A DNA stretch of 64,000 nucleotides from Limnoperna fortunei (taxonomy: Eukaryota > Mollusca > Bivalvia > Mytilida > Modiolidae): assembly GCA_944474755.1 (NCBI GenBank), contig OX104114.1, positions 46,999,070 to 47,063,069 on the forward strand. Reading direction: 5' to 3'. Below are positions 23,662-38,100 of the stretch, piece by piece. The stretch's first letter is position 1. Each line of letters starts with the position of its first letter. The position numbers and the translations under genes are program-made. The notes below the pieces were generated by a model. It saw only the letters and a list, made by a program, of their open reading frames with translations, was not told where the DNA came from and did no database searches.

Positions 23662-25546
23662 GAGCCGGTTTAAGTGAAAATGCATTTTATTTTAATTTAA
23701 GGATGTTAGTTACATTACATAAAATATAAATGATCACAGAATGCTCAATCTACTATAAAAGTAATCTGTTCTAATACATAATACAAAGTATATAAGACAA
23801 TACCGTTATACAATATACTATGTTGTGTTGATTATCATAGTCCTGGGCAGCAGTGTACCCGAGAAAGCTCTCCTGTTATAATATAGTAAGGTAATACTCT
23901 TATTTGGTGTTCCATCGAATACAAGTTAATTACTAATTCTTTTCCAGTCCACCCTGTCCCAAAGCAATTTGTCCCAGTTTTAATCACTTAAGGGTTCCAG
24001 ATCCTATCGTCCCAGTTATAATCACTGTAGGGTCCCAGATCCTATCGTACAATTCGTCCCAGTTATAATCACTGCAGGATCCCAGATCCTTTCGTCCCAA
24101 CCCTTTTCAATAAGAGCTTTCGTCAAATGCAATACCGATTGTGAACAAAAATATATTTGAAAACATGTAAGATGTTTTGCTGATGCTAACAACCAAAACG
24201 GAACATTTGTCTTAAGTATTTTTCAATCTGTAAACGGTATTTAATTTAATTTAATTTTTGGTTATAATTAGATATCTGTTATTTTTGATATAATGATCTG
24301 TTGTCAGTTTGTTTGTTTTCTGTAACTGGATTGTAAAGATGTATGATAATCATGCGCAAATTTTATCTAAATATATTTGTTAAACACTCTAAACTACAAC
24401 CCGTGTGTGAATATATTTGTTATTCCTCACAACCGTTCAGTTGAAAAAATTACATAATATTTCCTTGTTCAGCACTGGGGCGACGATAACTCCACCTGAC
24501 TTAGGTAGGCAATGAATTCCTTGTTTATTATTTAAATTATCAGCAAAATGTCTCCTATTAGTTCGATAAAATGGCTAAATAAATTCGTCTGCTGTGAAAT
24601 TGTATAGTTATAGAAAATGTGCATTTATAATTCTGTGTTAAAAATTCTGTTGAATTAAAGTCTTCCACATTTAATAATTTAGTTATTGCCTATTGTTATT
24701 GATAATAAGGTACGCATTGTGCATTTTTGGTCCAAACTTGCACACATGCCAACCCTATAAAGACACAAAGCGGTAAGGGAGGGGTGTCTGAAAAAAAAAC
24801 AAAAAAGAAAAAAGAAAAAAAAAACAAAAACAAAAAACCAACAATGTTGTTCAAGGGCGTAAAATGGTGCCACCTGAACAAAAGCTAGTCGATTGAGCTT
24901 CAACTGAACTGATGTTTTATATTTGCATGGCTAATGAAATCACTTCAGATCGGTAGGCGTTGGATATACCCAAAAATCTGTACGGTTGGCATGTATAAAC
25001 TTGTAAATAACAAACAATCCAGGGTCTTCAAAGTTGTTTAGTCTTACTAGGAAATCGAATGAAAACATGTACAATATAAAGTACGTGAATACCACGACCA
25101 GTTGTTCAGAATTGATGTCCAGCATTAAAAAATACCTGGGCCTTCTGTACATGTTTATAAACAATTTATAGAGCATGTCTGTGCCCCTGGCTTGCCTGTC
25201 ATACCAGCATAACCTTGTCATTCGTTGTATATATTGTGTATTGCCTTCAGTTGTTGTTTGTTTATTTGTGACATTCCTCAGTACCAATTATGTTATTGGC
25301 TTTATGAGAATAAACTATTTAGTCATCTAACGAGACAAGTCAATTTTCATCAACCAATTTAAATAGACCTACATCTTAAAATTGACAATGAAGGTCAGGT
25401 GAGAATCAAAATTGATATCAGAAAGGACAATTAAAATTTTCCTTTTTGTGATTTTTAAATACAGTGTAGCACATTCCAGCAGCACTTGAATATGGAGTAT
25501 AATACCAATTAATCAGGTACTTGAACTAGATTTTCCTGATAAATTT

Positions 25547-25790
25547 GTTTTGTTTGAATGGTGTTTAACAATTCAGCAATAATTCAGCTATATCATGGCG
25601 TCAAGTTTTTATTCTGTGAATAAGCCGTAGAATACCGAGAAAACCCCCGACCTGCGGTAGGAAAACTGGCAATCCTTGTCAATCAAGATTGGAGTCCAGT
25701 ACAATTTGCCCGCAATGAAAACCTGCAACCTCAGTTGACAGGCCATGTGAGACGACTAACTACCTTAACCACTGGGCACCACGGCCGTTC
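25547..25790 (-). mobile_element. tRNA-derived SINE copy
   Basis: Reverse-oriented and nearly full-length: tttgtttgaatggtg tail, ggcgtcaagtttttatt centre, gacctgcggtaggaaaactg, ggcaatccttgtcaat, then a worn tRNA-like head ending ccttaaccactgggcacc. Confidence 0.75.
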
Positions 25791-27269
25791 TTGATAAAGG
25801 ATGTCTGCCGACTTAACATGGGGTTTACAATGGCAAGGTGAAGTCGTCATTTACAAAATTTCACGGTCGCCATCATGAAATAATTTGACCGTTAACTACC
25901 GGATTTTAACGCGAGTGATACGATGGGTTCCTCACGTGGAGCAGAAGTTGCTTACTCTTACCTTTCCACAGCAAATAGCCTAACCCTGCAGCTTTAAGTG
26001 GGGTTCATGTTACTAATTGTTTGTTTTTGTGTTGTCAGGGTGTCCGGTTGTTGTCCCCTCTTTTGTTTTGTCTGACTATCCTTTACTTGTCATTTCAGGA
26101 ATACTTCTCTTGGTATCTTCTATTCCAGGGGAAGTCCAGTAATTATGTAAATTCTGCAAAAATATACGTTTTTTGATGGGTGGGGGTGGGGAAAAATGTA
26201 TGGTATTTTAATTCTTTCATTACTTCTTTTCATTTTGGTTCACAGCCAATAAAAAGTATGATCACACAAAACAAAGTCATAGAAATGGATGCTGGATTTT
26301 AGCATTTTAAAAACCCAAGTCATAAATTTTTGTACATATTTTTATTGTTATTTTGTATTTGTCATGAAAATATCCTTCTATGAGAAAAAAAACATCAGAA
26401 ATATGCATGATTAAGTGGAACTATAATACAAAATAATGGCAAGAAGTGTATCCTACAAATAGATACCAAACATAGCTGTTCATTTATGGGTCTAGAATTT
26501 TCCTATGTTCATCCAAATGCTCCCAATGTAAACCAGATGTTCAGAGAATGCTGGTTTATGGGTACACTTAATGAGTACTGGTAAATCGAATTGCAGTTAA
26601 ATTTAAGCTTAAAAAACTTTTTAAACAACAAGATAATGTGTATCTTTTACAATTACTTGGCCCAGCCATTTTCAGCAGGTATCCATTTGAAAGTTATATT
26701 TGAAAAATGTATACACCAGCATATATAAATAATTACTAGTAATATAAATAAACACAACAAAAACATAACACAGTAGAAACACAATAAAGCAATAATACTG
26801 CTCTCATTATGATTTATGTATGGAATAATTTGAACTAAAAAATAACATTATAGGTTTATTATTAATTCTGTTCCTAAGCCAACACAATTTCTGTCCAGTA
26901 CTGTAAATCTGAATTTAACAAAGAGGAAATGAGACTATGTATTTCATAATAATGTCTAAAAACATAATAATCTAAGTTAAGTTCAATTTTCTAGTTCATT
27001 TTCTTATTTTCTATGAAAAATAGTGGGTTTTTTTGGCAACAAAAAAATATCCAGGTAATCAAACAAAATTGCAGACAACTTATAGGAAACAGTTCGCATT
27101 TTTAAGTATTTATCTATCATTATGAACCGTTAATGAATCTTCTGAACTAATTTCTGTTATATCACTAGAACCACATTTGATTAAAACAGCCTTAGTCCAA
27201 GTTTAAGACTTGAACATTAGCCGAAGAAGCGGTGTCTTATGTGTTTTAAATTAAGTTTACAATTCAGCA

Positions 27270-27531
27270 TATAAAGGTCTTATATGAGAGGTGTTCAAAT
27301 AAAGGTCTTATATGAGAGGTGGTCACATAAAGGTCTTGTATGACAGGTGAACAAGAAAAGGTCTTACATGACAGGTAGTCACATGAAGGTCTAATATGAC
27401 AGGTGGTCACATAAAGGTCTTATCTGACAGGTGGTCACTTAAAATTCTTAGTAGACAGGTGGTCACATTAAGGTCTTAATAGACAGGTGGTCACATGAAG
27501 GTCTTATTAGACAGGTTTAATACAGGTGGTC
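27270..27531. repeat. 28-bp tandem repeat, about 9 copies
   Basis: Units read gaggtggtcacataaaggtc + ttatatga, with drift to ttaataga at the right side. The period is 28 bases. Confidence 0.85.
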
Positions 27532-27984
27532 TTGGGAACAGGTTTTACTAAGCAGATAATATTAATTGAAATAACTCAACATCTCTGGCAAATATAAAAA
27601 CATATTTAGACCCAGTAGCTGCTATATAAACAAGTGATAAACATAAATGTCCTGGTCCCACTCATTAATGACTTAGTATGAACGTGAAGATTTGAATACT
27701 TACAACAGTAATGACATAATAATCAACAACAAGTTATTATATCATGAAAAATCTTGGCACATATAAAATGTTGCACTTCAACAAGAAGACTATTATGTAT
27801 TTATAGAATAATCAATTGCTAAGAGCAAACATTGAAAATCTGATCCCAAGTGCCACAGAACGCATCAGATTAAACAAGTGCACTGAACTTACAGAACTTA
27901 ATTACACATGGGATTAACTGCAATTTATTTCACTGGGAAATCTTAGTATTTCATCACTGTCATTGTAGTTATTAGAATAGAATC

Positions 27985-28250
27985 ACTTATAGTAGGTAGT
28001 TCAAGTATCTACTAGTATCTTTCTGAGTCAGTTAAGTATCTACCACAAGAAGGCCATAATCTAAGTATCTACCCCAGGGAGATCCTAGCCAAATTATCTA
28101 CTCAGGGGAGGCCTCATTCTAAGTATTTATCTCTGGTATTACATATTCTATGTATCATTCTCTGGTAGTCCTACTTCAACTATCTATATCTTAGAAGACC
28201 ATATATCAAGTATCTGTGGATGGCAAGCCATTGTCTAAACATCTATCTGT
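27985..28250. repeat. degenerate ~29-bp tandem repeat
   Basis: Successive units open with aagtatctacc (or attatctac, atgtatcatt, aagtatttat), spaced 28-31 bases apart. Similarity is concentrated in the first ten bases. Confidence 0.55.
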
Positions 28251-28594
28251 TTAATTTTAAATTTGACAGTTAATCATATTTCAGGTTATGTGGTACTTCA
28301 TAACCATAGTGAAATGTCCAAAGGTTTCATACATGTATTTATTTTAAACATTTTACTTTTATGTTACATGTATTTTATTTTAACCCTCTCATCAACTAAT
28401 CATCAGCTTATGTCAACATACTATTTCTTTCTGTTCTTTACCTTTGGAGATAGGTTGTTCTGTCTTGTAACAACAATAAATTATGAATTTTGTGTTCAGT
28501 TTATCTCCTCTTCCTTCCATTTAAATCTAGAAGATTTGGTAATGCATATCTATATACCAGATTCAATGAACAAAACTATAACTAGATATCAGTG

Positions 28595-28808
28595 AGATGG
28601 TATCCATCTCGGTGGGCCCTGCCGACCTTGGGATCAAGGTCAAAGGTCATCAACCATGGTATGCATCACATTGCCTTGATGTTATTTACCCACATACCAA
28701 ATATTAAAAGCCTACCTCAGAGGTTCAAAAAGTTATAGCTTGGACACAATTAGTTTGGACAGACAGACTTTAGGGCATCGGCCACAAAGTGGGGCCCTAA
28801 TTATTAAG
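28595..28808. repeat. dispersed repeat with hairpin ends
   Basis: Begins at a small palindrome (atggtatccat) with tcggtgggccctgccgacc, includes ttggacagacagact, and ends in the hairpin gggcatcggccac-aaa-gtggggccc. This layout is shared with other repeats of the window. Confidence 0.5.
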
Positions 28809-31800
28809 ACTATGAAGTCTAAAAATGAAACTTGGACTTGCATGTAATTCTAATATGTTGTTACGAGTATAAGAGAATATTATATACATGTCAAACTCTG
28901 CTTGTTATAATGAACACTGTCAACTAAGTAAATAACAAATAGAAAAACAAAGGCCACACCAATTTAATTTCTTGTTCCTCTGTTTTTGGTCATTTTAAAA
29001 TGTGGCAAGCCAGTGAAATATACAACAGATCTGTTCACTGTTGCATCATATAGAATACCAGAATGAGTTTGGTATTTTTGGAAAGATGAATATTTTTGGA
29101 AACTAAATGATAAAGTTTTATTGTTTGTAATTGAACATAAAAATGTTGAGAGTTAATTAAAGACATGCACTACTTTTCAACTGAAACTGAAAGTAGATCA
29201 TATCAACGTCAGGTTGAGTGTTCGTTCTTATTTGCAATGAGACATGGTGAAATTTGGACAGAATGCTGACCTGGTGCATACTTTGATAGGACCGAAGTGT
29301 CATTTTATTTGAAATAAAGGAAAGTTAAAATCATCAAATTTAATATAGCCAAAGAATAAAAAACAGAGGTGGACCTACACCTTTTCCTTCTTAAAATTAC
29401 ATCGTCATTTTTGTTTGTATATGCAATAAAAGGGCAGTTACATTAAGCCCTCACAAGATACAATTTCAAAGAGTAAAATATGCAAAATTCAGGGCAGTTT
29501 TCTAGATGTAGGGAGAGTATATTTTTTTTATACAATATTACTTTTTCCATTTCTATTAAATATGTCTGGCTAGGTCTGTAGAGCAAGAAATTGATTTGGT
29601 GGTGCCCTAAGGTCCTTCCCTTTTGATAATTAAAAAATATTTCTTCTTCCATGCACCATTGGTGAAAAACAATAAAAGCCAAATTGTCTATAAACATAAT
29701 TAACGAAAATTGAATTACAGGTAACATACTTGGGTCTTTAAATAACAAAAAGGGCTATTCTTGAATTTTAAATTGCATATGACATGGTAAGAGTGCTCTT
29801 TGCTATAATCCTCTTTATGCAATCTTCTTTCACCAAAAAAAGAGACAACATTGGGAAAGCTCTTAACGAAAAGTTAATGGAAGAAGAAACACACAGGGAC
29901 AGGAACTGGGATGTCAGAAGTTATTAGAATGGGAAGCAAATATCAGGCTTTAAAAATTAGATCTTCTGAAAGAGTATATAAGACCCGATATGTTAAGTGT
30001 CTGGTAACAAACAAAGTAACAAATGTACACAACTTGTAAGTATGCTGCCACTTTAACTTGACTTCATAAATCAAGAGTTAAAAAAAATATTATACATACA
30101 CAGAAATATGTATCCCATATGCCAGAAAATATAAAAAAATTTCACTAAACTTGTCATAAAGCTCGAGTCTATGATTCGATTTAGTGAAACAGTCACTGCT
30201 GTACAGTTTCATAGGATTTCTAGACTATTCCATTATTTCCTGCAATTCTGTTGAGTACAAGAATGGCAGATGAAAGTAGAATTGAAGCATTCAACATTTC
30301 CATACATTGTGTCAAAATTTCACCATGTTTCATTGCATATGTTATGTTCAATTACAAACAATTAAAAATTTGGTAAAAGCACACCTAGACATAAAGTCAG
30401 GCTCTAAATAGCAACCCAGTGTGGACACGACAGTGATTAATAGAAGGCCAACTAATGCCATCACTGCCACCGATTTGAAAATGTAACCTATCTTGTGTGG
30501 TTATAGTTTTCACCGGTAACTAACTGGCAAACTTTATAACATTAACTTGTTAAGTGGGACTCAAATTTGCACTTACATGTGGTTCATTTTACAGGTAAAC
30601 AAGATTACACAGTAACTCAAGTTATTGCATTGGAGTAGAATGTACTACTTATTAACAAATGATATATCCTTAGCCTTATAGTTGAAAGTAATAACAAAAT
30701 ACCGAACACCAATGAAACTGTTATAGTGGAAGACTTGTACAATTTGATAATGGATGGGATGCTTTCTGGCAATAGAAATAAGCCTTTATATGCAATAATT
30801 AATACTGTTAATACACAAAACTGGTATTTATATACATAAACAACAAACACCTTTACATAAATATTACAAAAATAGATTATATTTTTGACTTGCAATATTT
30901 AACATAAGTTTGGCACATCATTGTAATCAACTGAACACACGACAATGATATTATCAGACAAAGAATGTGATTTATGAATTGTTTAAAAGGAAAATAGTGC
31001 TCAATGCTACAAATTATTACAAAGACTCATGAACAGGAAATGTGAATTGTATGGTGCTTCCAATTACTACAGAACAAAACATATCTGCTTTTAATTAAAT
31101 AAGCAATTATAAAATAAAAAACAGAATGAACAAAATGTGACTTGTGAAGCAATCAAAATAAAGGTAAGCAAAAATAAATGGAGAAAATGTTAATTGGATT
31201 CTTACATATGAACACATTTTGTTCCATTATTTAAGTTTGTTCATTTGAGGTTGTCAACAATAAAACTGAGCATCCAGTTTCTATTTAGGAAGAAGCTGGA
31301 TAACCCACCTTCAACAAGAAAACATTATTTTAGCATGACAGAATTAAAATAGTGATAGAACATGTGTGATAATAAATAGTATCTATAGCAAATACCATCA
31401 TTGTGAACAATGTGTGATCAATATAAAACTAATACATTTCAGAACTGGCCAATTTCACAAAAAGTTGTATGACCAGTCGTATCTTATATGGTGTTTCCAA
31501 GATTTATGAGCAGTTGTACATAGTGATTAATATGAAATGCTTGCACTTAATATTATAAAGCACAAAAAATGCAGCACTACAATATAACACATTATTGCTC
31601 CACAAGAAAAATACAGTTTAACAGAGAAATGTTTAAAATTTAGTGCACAAAATAAGAAATAGCTGTGCCCATATTATATAATATAACACTACAAAAATGT
31701 GTGACCCAAATATACAATAATATACAGTTACACTCTCAGCACTTATGAGTATTATGACATATGTGTAATGTTCTGTTATAAACTTAACACAGTTGTGATT

Positions 31801-32059
31801 ACAGCATGCACTAAGTGATAACAGAGTATTTTCATCTTACCACATGGAAACATTCTAGACTTTTGCTTAGTTTACCTATCATTCTAATGTTAAAGACAAT
31901 GCTGTTTCCTGATTTGAATTGTTCCAGATGATTGATTAGCTCATTTGTCACTAAACTGTTTATGTACACTATTTATAGAACACACTGGCTTCTGGTTACC
32001 TGTTTATGTACACTATTTAATGACCACACTGGTTCCTGGTATAAACATGTCCCAGTTAA

Positions 32060-32190
32060 CTAAGCATCATAACTGGACTCTATGTCATCTGTTTCAAGGT
32101 TTATTGTTCTAATATTTTCCTTGTTCTGAAATTGGGGGGCTTTCTCAAAATTTGCTCTGGCTTTTGACATCACTTTTGTTGTCCTTTTCA
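32060..32190 (-). CDS. CDK5RAP2: CDK5RAP2-like terminal exon 19
   Basis: Encodes KRTTKVMSKARANFEKAP, QFQNKENIRTINLETDD and the end IESSYDA, then TAG. The first two bases complete the leucine codon split from exon 18. The acceptor is cttttag. It is too short to stand out as an ORF and was found by phase. Confidence 0.82.
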
Positions 32191-35100
32191 CTAAAAGAAA
32201 TAGAAGACAATTAGAGGCCAGTTTAAAATTCCATTTGGTTTAAACAATTGAAACTTCACAGGAATTGCAATACATTTCATGCTGCAGTGAATGCTGGACT
32301 GATGAACAAATGTCACATTGAGTATAGGAAATGCATCACTGTATGAACAAAACTAGCCTAATAAACACAGTATGCAAGTTTTTAAAACTATTTAAATCTA
32401 AACGAAGTTCTGGGTAACTTTTTTAAGGTTTGTCGCAACATGGCTGAAATATTGACAAAATTGTGTGTGAAACATCAAGTATTGTATAAATGTCTAAAAA
32501 AACTCAATTAACTGTATTTAGTGAAGAACACAACATAAAAAATCTACATATTCTATTTATGATAATTTCTCTAAATATTGGACACTTTGGGTTGTTTTTC
32601 TCAAAGTGTCTATTAAAATGTTTCAGGTAAATTTTTAGAAAAAATTCAATTTATGTAAATTATGCTTTTTTTAATTAAAATAAGTTTTTAAGGAAAGTTT
32701 GTTAAGGCACACAAATATATAAATGCTCAAAGCAAAACCAGTTTAAAAGTTTGCAACAATTCCTGAAAATTACTTTCGATTCATTACAAGTGATAAAAAT
32801 AATTAAAATTTCAACACAAAAACAAATTTTAAATGAAACCTTAACAAATATAATATGACGTTAAAATGAAATAGTAAATAAGATCTGGAAATTAATCATA
32901 CTTAAGCCATTTTTCAAAAAAGTACAGACCCCAAAAACAGAGACCCCAATTTAATACATTTGTTCAATGTGCACTAGAGGTATAGCTAAATACGTTACTG
33001 AATATATACTAAAAAGAAAAATTGGAGGATAAATTAAGCTTCTAATATATACTGCATCTCTGTTCATAGCTGTATTAGATTTGTAAAAAGTAAATCTGTT
33101 TAGAAAAACTACAATCACAGCAAAATGAAAAGAAACAAACTTACAGTTTGGGAAAAACTGAAAAGTACATTAAAAAGTGAAGATTTGAAATTAGAATCAA
33201 TATTGTTATTAAAAAACTGTAAGACCTGAAAACTGATTAACTTATGGTCACAGCAAAGGTTTATTAATACTGTAAAAGGCATACACATCAAGAAATAGAT
33301 TGAACAGCACAGATATTGTAGATAATTTTGTGAAGACAGTGAAGAGAAGGAAGAAGGGAGGTAATCTGTTGTAACAACCAACCATGCACATAGAGCACTG
33401 TGTTGCCCACTGGTTATCAAGCCATTAACTATTTTGTCATCTGTAAAGGAAGATGACACTCAAACAGACTCTACATGCACTTCTTAAAATCAAATATCAT
33501 AAAATTGTAAATAATATTTCTGTTTTCTCATATGACTAAATGTTGACACCAATATAAATGGAAAACAACATAAAAAACAACATACAATGAAGAAATAATT
33601 CATGGCTGTCCAAATTTTATGATTATTTAAATATGTGTAGGCATTATCTTCATGAATATTTTTGCCACAAGCCTTAGTGAGTGGTTTGTTTGAATGCTGT
33701 TTCATCCACTTTCAGCAATTTTTCAGCTATATCCTGGCGTCCAGTTTTTATTGGGGGAGGAAGTCAGAGAACCCAGAGAAAACCCTGGACTTGCGGCTTG
33801 AAAACTGGCAATCCTTGTCAATTAAGAATGGAGTGTAGTACACCCTGCCGGCAGTGAGAATCGAACCCGCAATCTCAGTGTTGACAGACAACCTGATCAA
33901 TAGTAGAGGAACTACCTTAACCCCTCGACCACCAATGCCCCTATCATGAAGATAATGGCTATCCATATTAAAATGAAAAAAATTTGGTCAGCCATGAATT
34001 ATCTCGATTCTGATATGACAATATAGAAATTTTGAATATCCCACCTACATAGGTAAACCTTCATTGGAATAAAATATATTTAAATTAATATAAAGTATTC
34101 ATAATAGTTAAACCTGATCGATCTCCTTTTTAGAATTCTCTTAAACAATAAATCTGTAAGAACTAAAACCTATTTACATGTATTTTGTTGCACAGAATTT
34201 TCACTTGTCGCCAACTTGACTTTTAACATATACTGTGAATAAATTTGTAAGAATTATGTTGTCTTGGTAACTTACATTGTTTACATAACAACTCATGAAA
34301 TGTTTGTTTCTGGTTGTTAGAATCCCGAAGTCTTTCTTCAGCATCCTGAACAAGCTTCGACATCCATTCGTATTTTGTTCTTGTGGCATACAATTCATTT
34401 CTTAATGCATCATTCTATTAAAAGAAATATACACTTAACATTTTCTATGGTGGAATCATTTATATTTTAAAGAAATCTTTTTGTTTTTGATTCATCTGTT
34501 TATGATTCACCAAAATAGAGACTGTATTTGTTACCTTGATATTAACAAAGAATAGCTGCTTTTTTAATCTACATGTAATAATTTATACTTTCTGTTTTTT
34601 ATAGTCCAAGTCCTTTAATTTGAGACATATTTGAAAAAAATACAGCAATTAATAATAATGATGTTTATAACAGTATGCGATAATAGCAAGTATCTGGATA
34701 CAACAAGGCAGAAGTTCTATCCTGCCAATCATTACTACAAGTAGGACTATATGTTATCTGGGAAAAAAACAAGTACCTCAATATTATACTATCTCTAACA
34801 TGAAAATCAAATATATTTGTTTTCTGACATCAAGCCCAAGTACATGCATTAAAAAAAAAAAATTATAAGCTGTATATTTATTTGAACACCCCAACAGTGT
34901 CACAGAGATTTGTTAGTCAAAACATCAATTTACTGGGCTTACCTCAGCCATGATCTTCTGACCAGATGTGTCTCCCTTTGGTAAGGTAGTAGTCCAAAAG
35001 CAACTGATCAATGATTTCTCCTCATTTAAACAAATCTTCAAATTTTTTACACTAAATGACAGCTCTTTTAATAAACTGTACTCCACACTCTATAAAAGTA

Positions 35101-38100
35101 ATATTTTAGTTATCACTCCATAAATATCAGAGAGACTACTGAATATGCAGCTATGTAAAGTAGAAAATCAAGTGTGCCTATATCTCTACATATTTTAAAA
35201 AATCGCCATACAATATGAATTGTCACTGCTGGAAACCTGGAAGCCCAATCAGCAAGAAATGTCATTTGTTATTGTCACTTGAATGCATTATACTTACAAA
35301 ATTACACTAATTTGCAAGGTTTTATCAGCTTTCTAAAAGTTTATTATCAAATCGTTATGGGGGATAACATGATTGATGTCCAAAGTGCATAGAAATTGGA
35401 GCCTTGTTAATGACATTTGCAAAGTAGAAATCCTGTTGGTTTGTAGATATAGAGGTTTCTTTCTTCAGCAAATCAGAAACAGTGATAACACATTGTTTGC
35501 ATGGTATTCAGCTGAACAAGATGAAATGTGGACGTTTTATAGACTACATCACCAACATCATTGGTTACAAAACATTTCCTTTGCAAGTTTGGTTAATAGT
35601 GGCCAAGTGGTTTCAAAAGGATTCCCACGAAGATTTTCATTTCAATTTAAAGGATTTTTCAGACTTCTCAAGGTATTTTTTATACCTACTATTGGTCATT
35701 TTGAATTGTGCAATAACAAAAACAAAATATTGTTTCGAAATTAATACTGTTACTTGAAGCACTCAAGCCCTAATCGATTAATCCTGATTCAAAGCAAAGT
35801 TGCAAAACATCTTGCCCCTTTAACAGTAACAATGAAATAGCAAACTTTGTAATAGAAATGGGAAGGTAAACATGCAATCCAGATCACCATTCTATGAAAA
35901 TAATTTCCTGGGTTTTCAAGATTTTTATGACATTCCTGGTCTTTTTCGGGCCAGGAAAAGAAAAAACAAGATTATCTGCCCTTTCCCAATTTTAAACTCA
36001 GGTGAACCATGTTTCAGAGAAAAAATATAAAATGTAAAAAGTTTAAAGATGACAAAGATGATAGATGATAGGTGTTAGCAACAGCTCACATTTAGAAAAG
36101 TTGAGCTAAAATACACAATCATAAATAACGTAGACGGGATATATATCATGTTTGAGTTTGTAATAAATAGATCAAATTTTTTATTTGCTACATTAAGAGA
36201 TATGGGACTAAATTCTGCCGTTAATTCGAAAATTCACAAAACTAAAATCGGATTATGGCAGCAAAATTCGGCCAGAATCAGTCACCCATTAAACAATATA
36301 TGCAAATTTTGGCAGGTACCAACAACTTCCAATGACATGCTTCATGCTTTTTGTTAAACATGAAACCTATACTGATACATGTAGACAAGGAATAAGAAGA
36401 CATGAACTTTCACCTCACATGCAATATCAAGCATCTATATATAGCTTACAGACAAGTCAAGCATGCTTGTATATAGTTCATATATCATACAGAGTAAAAG
36501 TCTGTGTATCAATTGGTAAAATGTACAAGACAACATATAAGAAACCTTAACTCCATTAAGAAAATTTAAGAAAATAGAAAATTTTAAAACAACTTGAAAA
36601 TGAGCAAAAATTTTGGTAGTTATTTTCCGGATTATAAAGTCATAGATATCTCACAGTTTATAACCTCTTAATGAAATAGTAAATTAAAGGTAATTTTCCA
36701 ACAGTTTTGCTTAAATAAATTTAAGTAAATGTGAAAACCACCACAATATTTATACAAGCAACATAAGTCATAAAAATACATGAAATTTCTTTTGCCTCTC
36801 ATACTTGTCCATATTAAACAAAATCTCTTTATTTTATAATTTTCTTATATTTAACGACTTAATTGTTTTCTGAAATATGGCTGTTAGTTTCTAAAAAATC
36901 GAAGTCCAGACAGTGACCCAAAATCAGCAATATGGACAAAATAATTAACAACTGCAACATCTACCATGAGTAGGTAATTATATATCCTTAGTAAGTACAT
37001 GCAAGAAACCATCTCATTCCAATACTTATACATGTAATTCCAAAGTGTAGTTTATCAAATAAGCATGTGGTACTAATGTACTAATGACTATAGGTTTTTT
37101 TTATAAAACAATTCATTTTAAATAAATGTTGTGTGTAGACATCTTTATATTATAACATATTAACATTTTGTTTGCCATATACAGCTCTGGAATCAGTTTC
37201 CATTAAGATCACTTGTTCAAAATATTTGGACCTCCTATCCCTCTCCATTACTCCCAAACCACATCACATCATTGCTCAAAAAGCTCCAATTAGAGTTTAA
37301 CTAATCTGTTACTTTAGATGAATTAACTAAACAGCTGAGGTAACCGATGCAAGGTTTCAGAAATTAACAAGTTTTGTCATTGTACAACAGTAATCACATG
37401 ACTTCAGGGTAACTTAATATATATAATGCAGAGCATGCATATTACTAAATATATAAACACTACCTTAAGTATCTGAAAAGCAGATAAATGTACTTCTAGT
37501 CAATATAATGTTCTCTAAAATTATTGTATAAAGAAAGCCAAAAACTCCATTGATCTGTGAATTTTCTACCCATTATATATAACAAAATGATGCTCTTGAG
37601 GTCACTAATCCTAACCACATACTGGTACTCATTAAATTAAGAACTCACTAAGACAGGATTCCTTAACAAACCATAACACCTGAATTTGAAATCTATCTAA
37701 CCCAGAAATTCCAAAACAAACTTGTAGGTAAGAATGGTCTTACTTAAGAACTTTAACATTATCTTTCCATATGTTCCTCTTTGTAATCTGTTTAACACAC
37801 TGGAAACCCATTGACAAATACACTTTTATTTTTTATTTTTATTTTTAGGACATACCTCTGTAACTGGTGCAGATTTAAATATCTTCAGTCTTTCCTGAAT
37901 TCTAGCCTCCACACCACTTAACACGATCAAACTTTCATAATTTTCTTTCTTTAACTTTTCATAATGATCAAGTTTGCCCACAGCATATAAACACCTCAGA
38001 TCCGAGTCCACTATGGGAGACTGGAATGTGAAATCTGAAAATAATTATAACAATTCTGATGACAATGACTGCTAACTTTTGGAAAACTTTGTCAAACACA

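Larger units (their letters stand above)
23662..32059. other. intergenic stretch between TRIM-like and CDK5RAP2-like genes
   Basis: No gene was recognised. The ORFs of 60-115 codons have no family features. Part of the right side (below 32060) must be the 3' UTR of the minus-strand gene, but its end could not be fixed. The stretch holds a reverse SINE, a 28-bp tandem repeat, a worn ~29-bp repeat and a short hairpin-ended repeat. Confidence 0.5.

Noticed and set aside
24940..25287. 115-codon minus-strand ORF
   Set aside because: Biased composition and no recognisable domain; nothing nearby supports a gene.
28263..28595. 110-codon plus-strand ORF rich in hydrophobic residues
   Set aside because: Looks like translated AT-rich DNA; overlaps the start of a dispersed repeat and has no domain.
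33748..33966. 72-codon ORF similar to an ORF at 62296-62556
   Set aside because: Both are translations of SINE copies, which explains their mutual likeness.
34201..34398. 65-codon minus-strand ORF starting MNCMPQEQN
   Set aside because: It is an alternative frame of exon 18; the phase-matched frame gives the coiled-coil peptide NDALRNELYATRTKYEWMSK.
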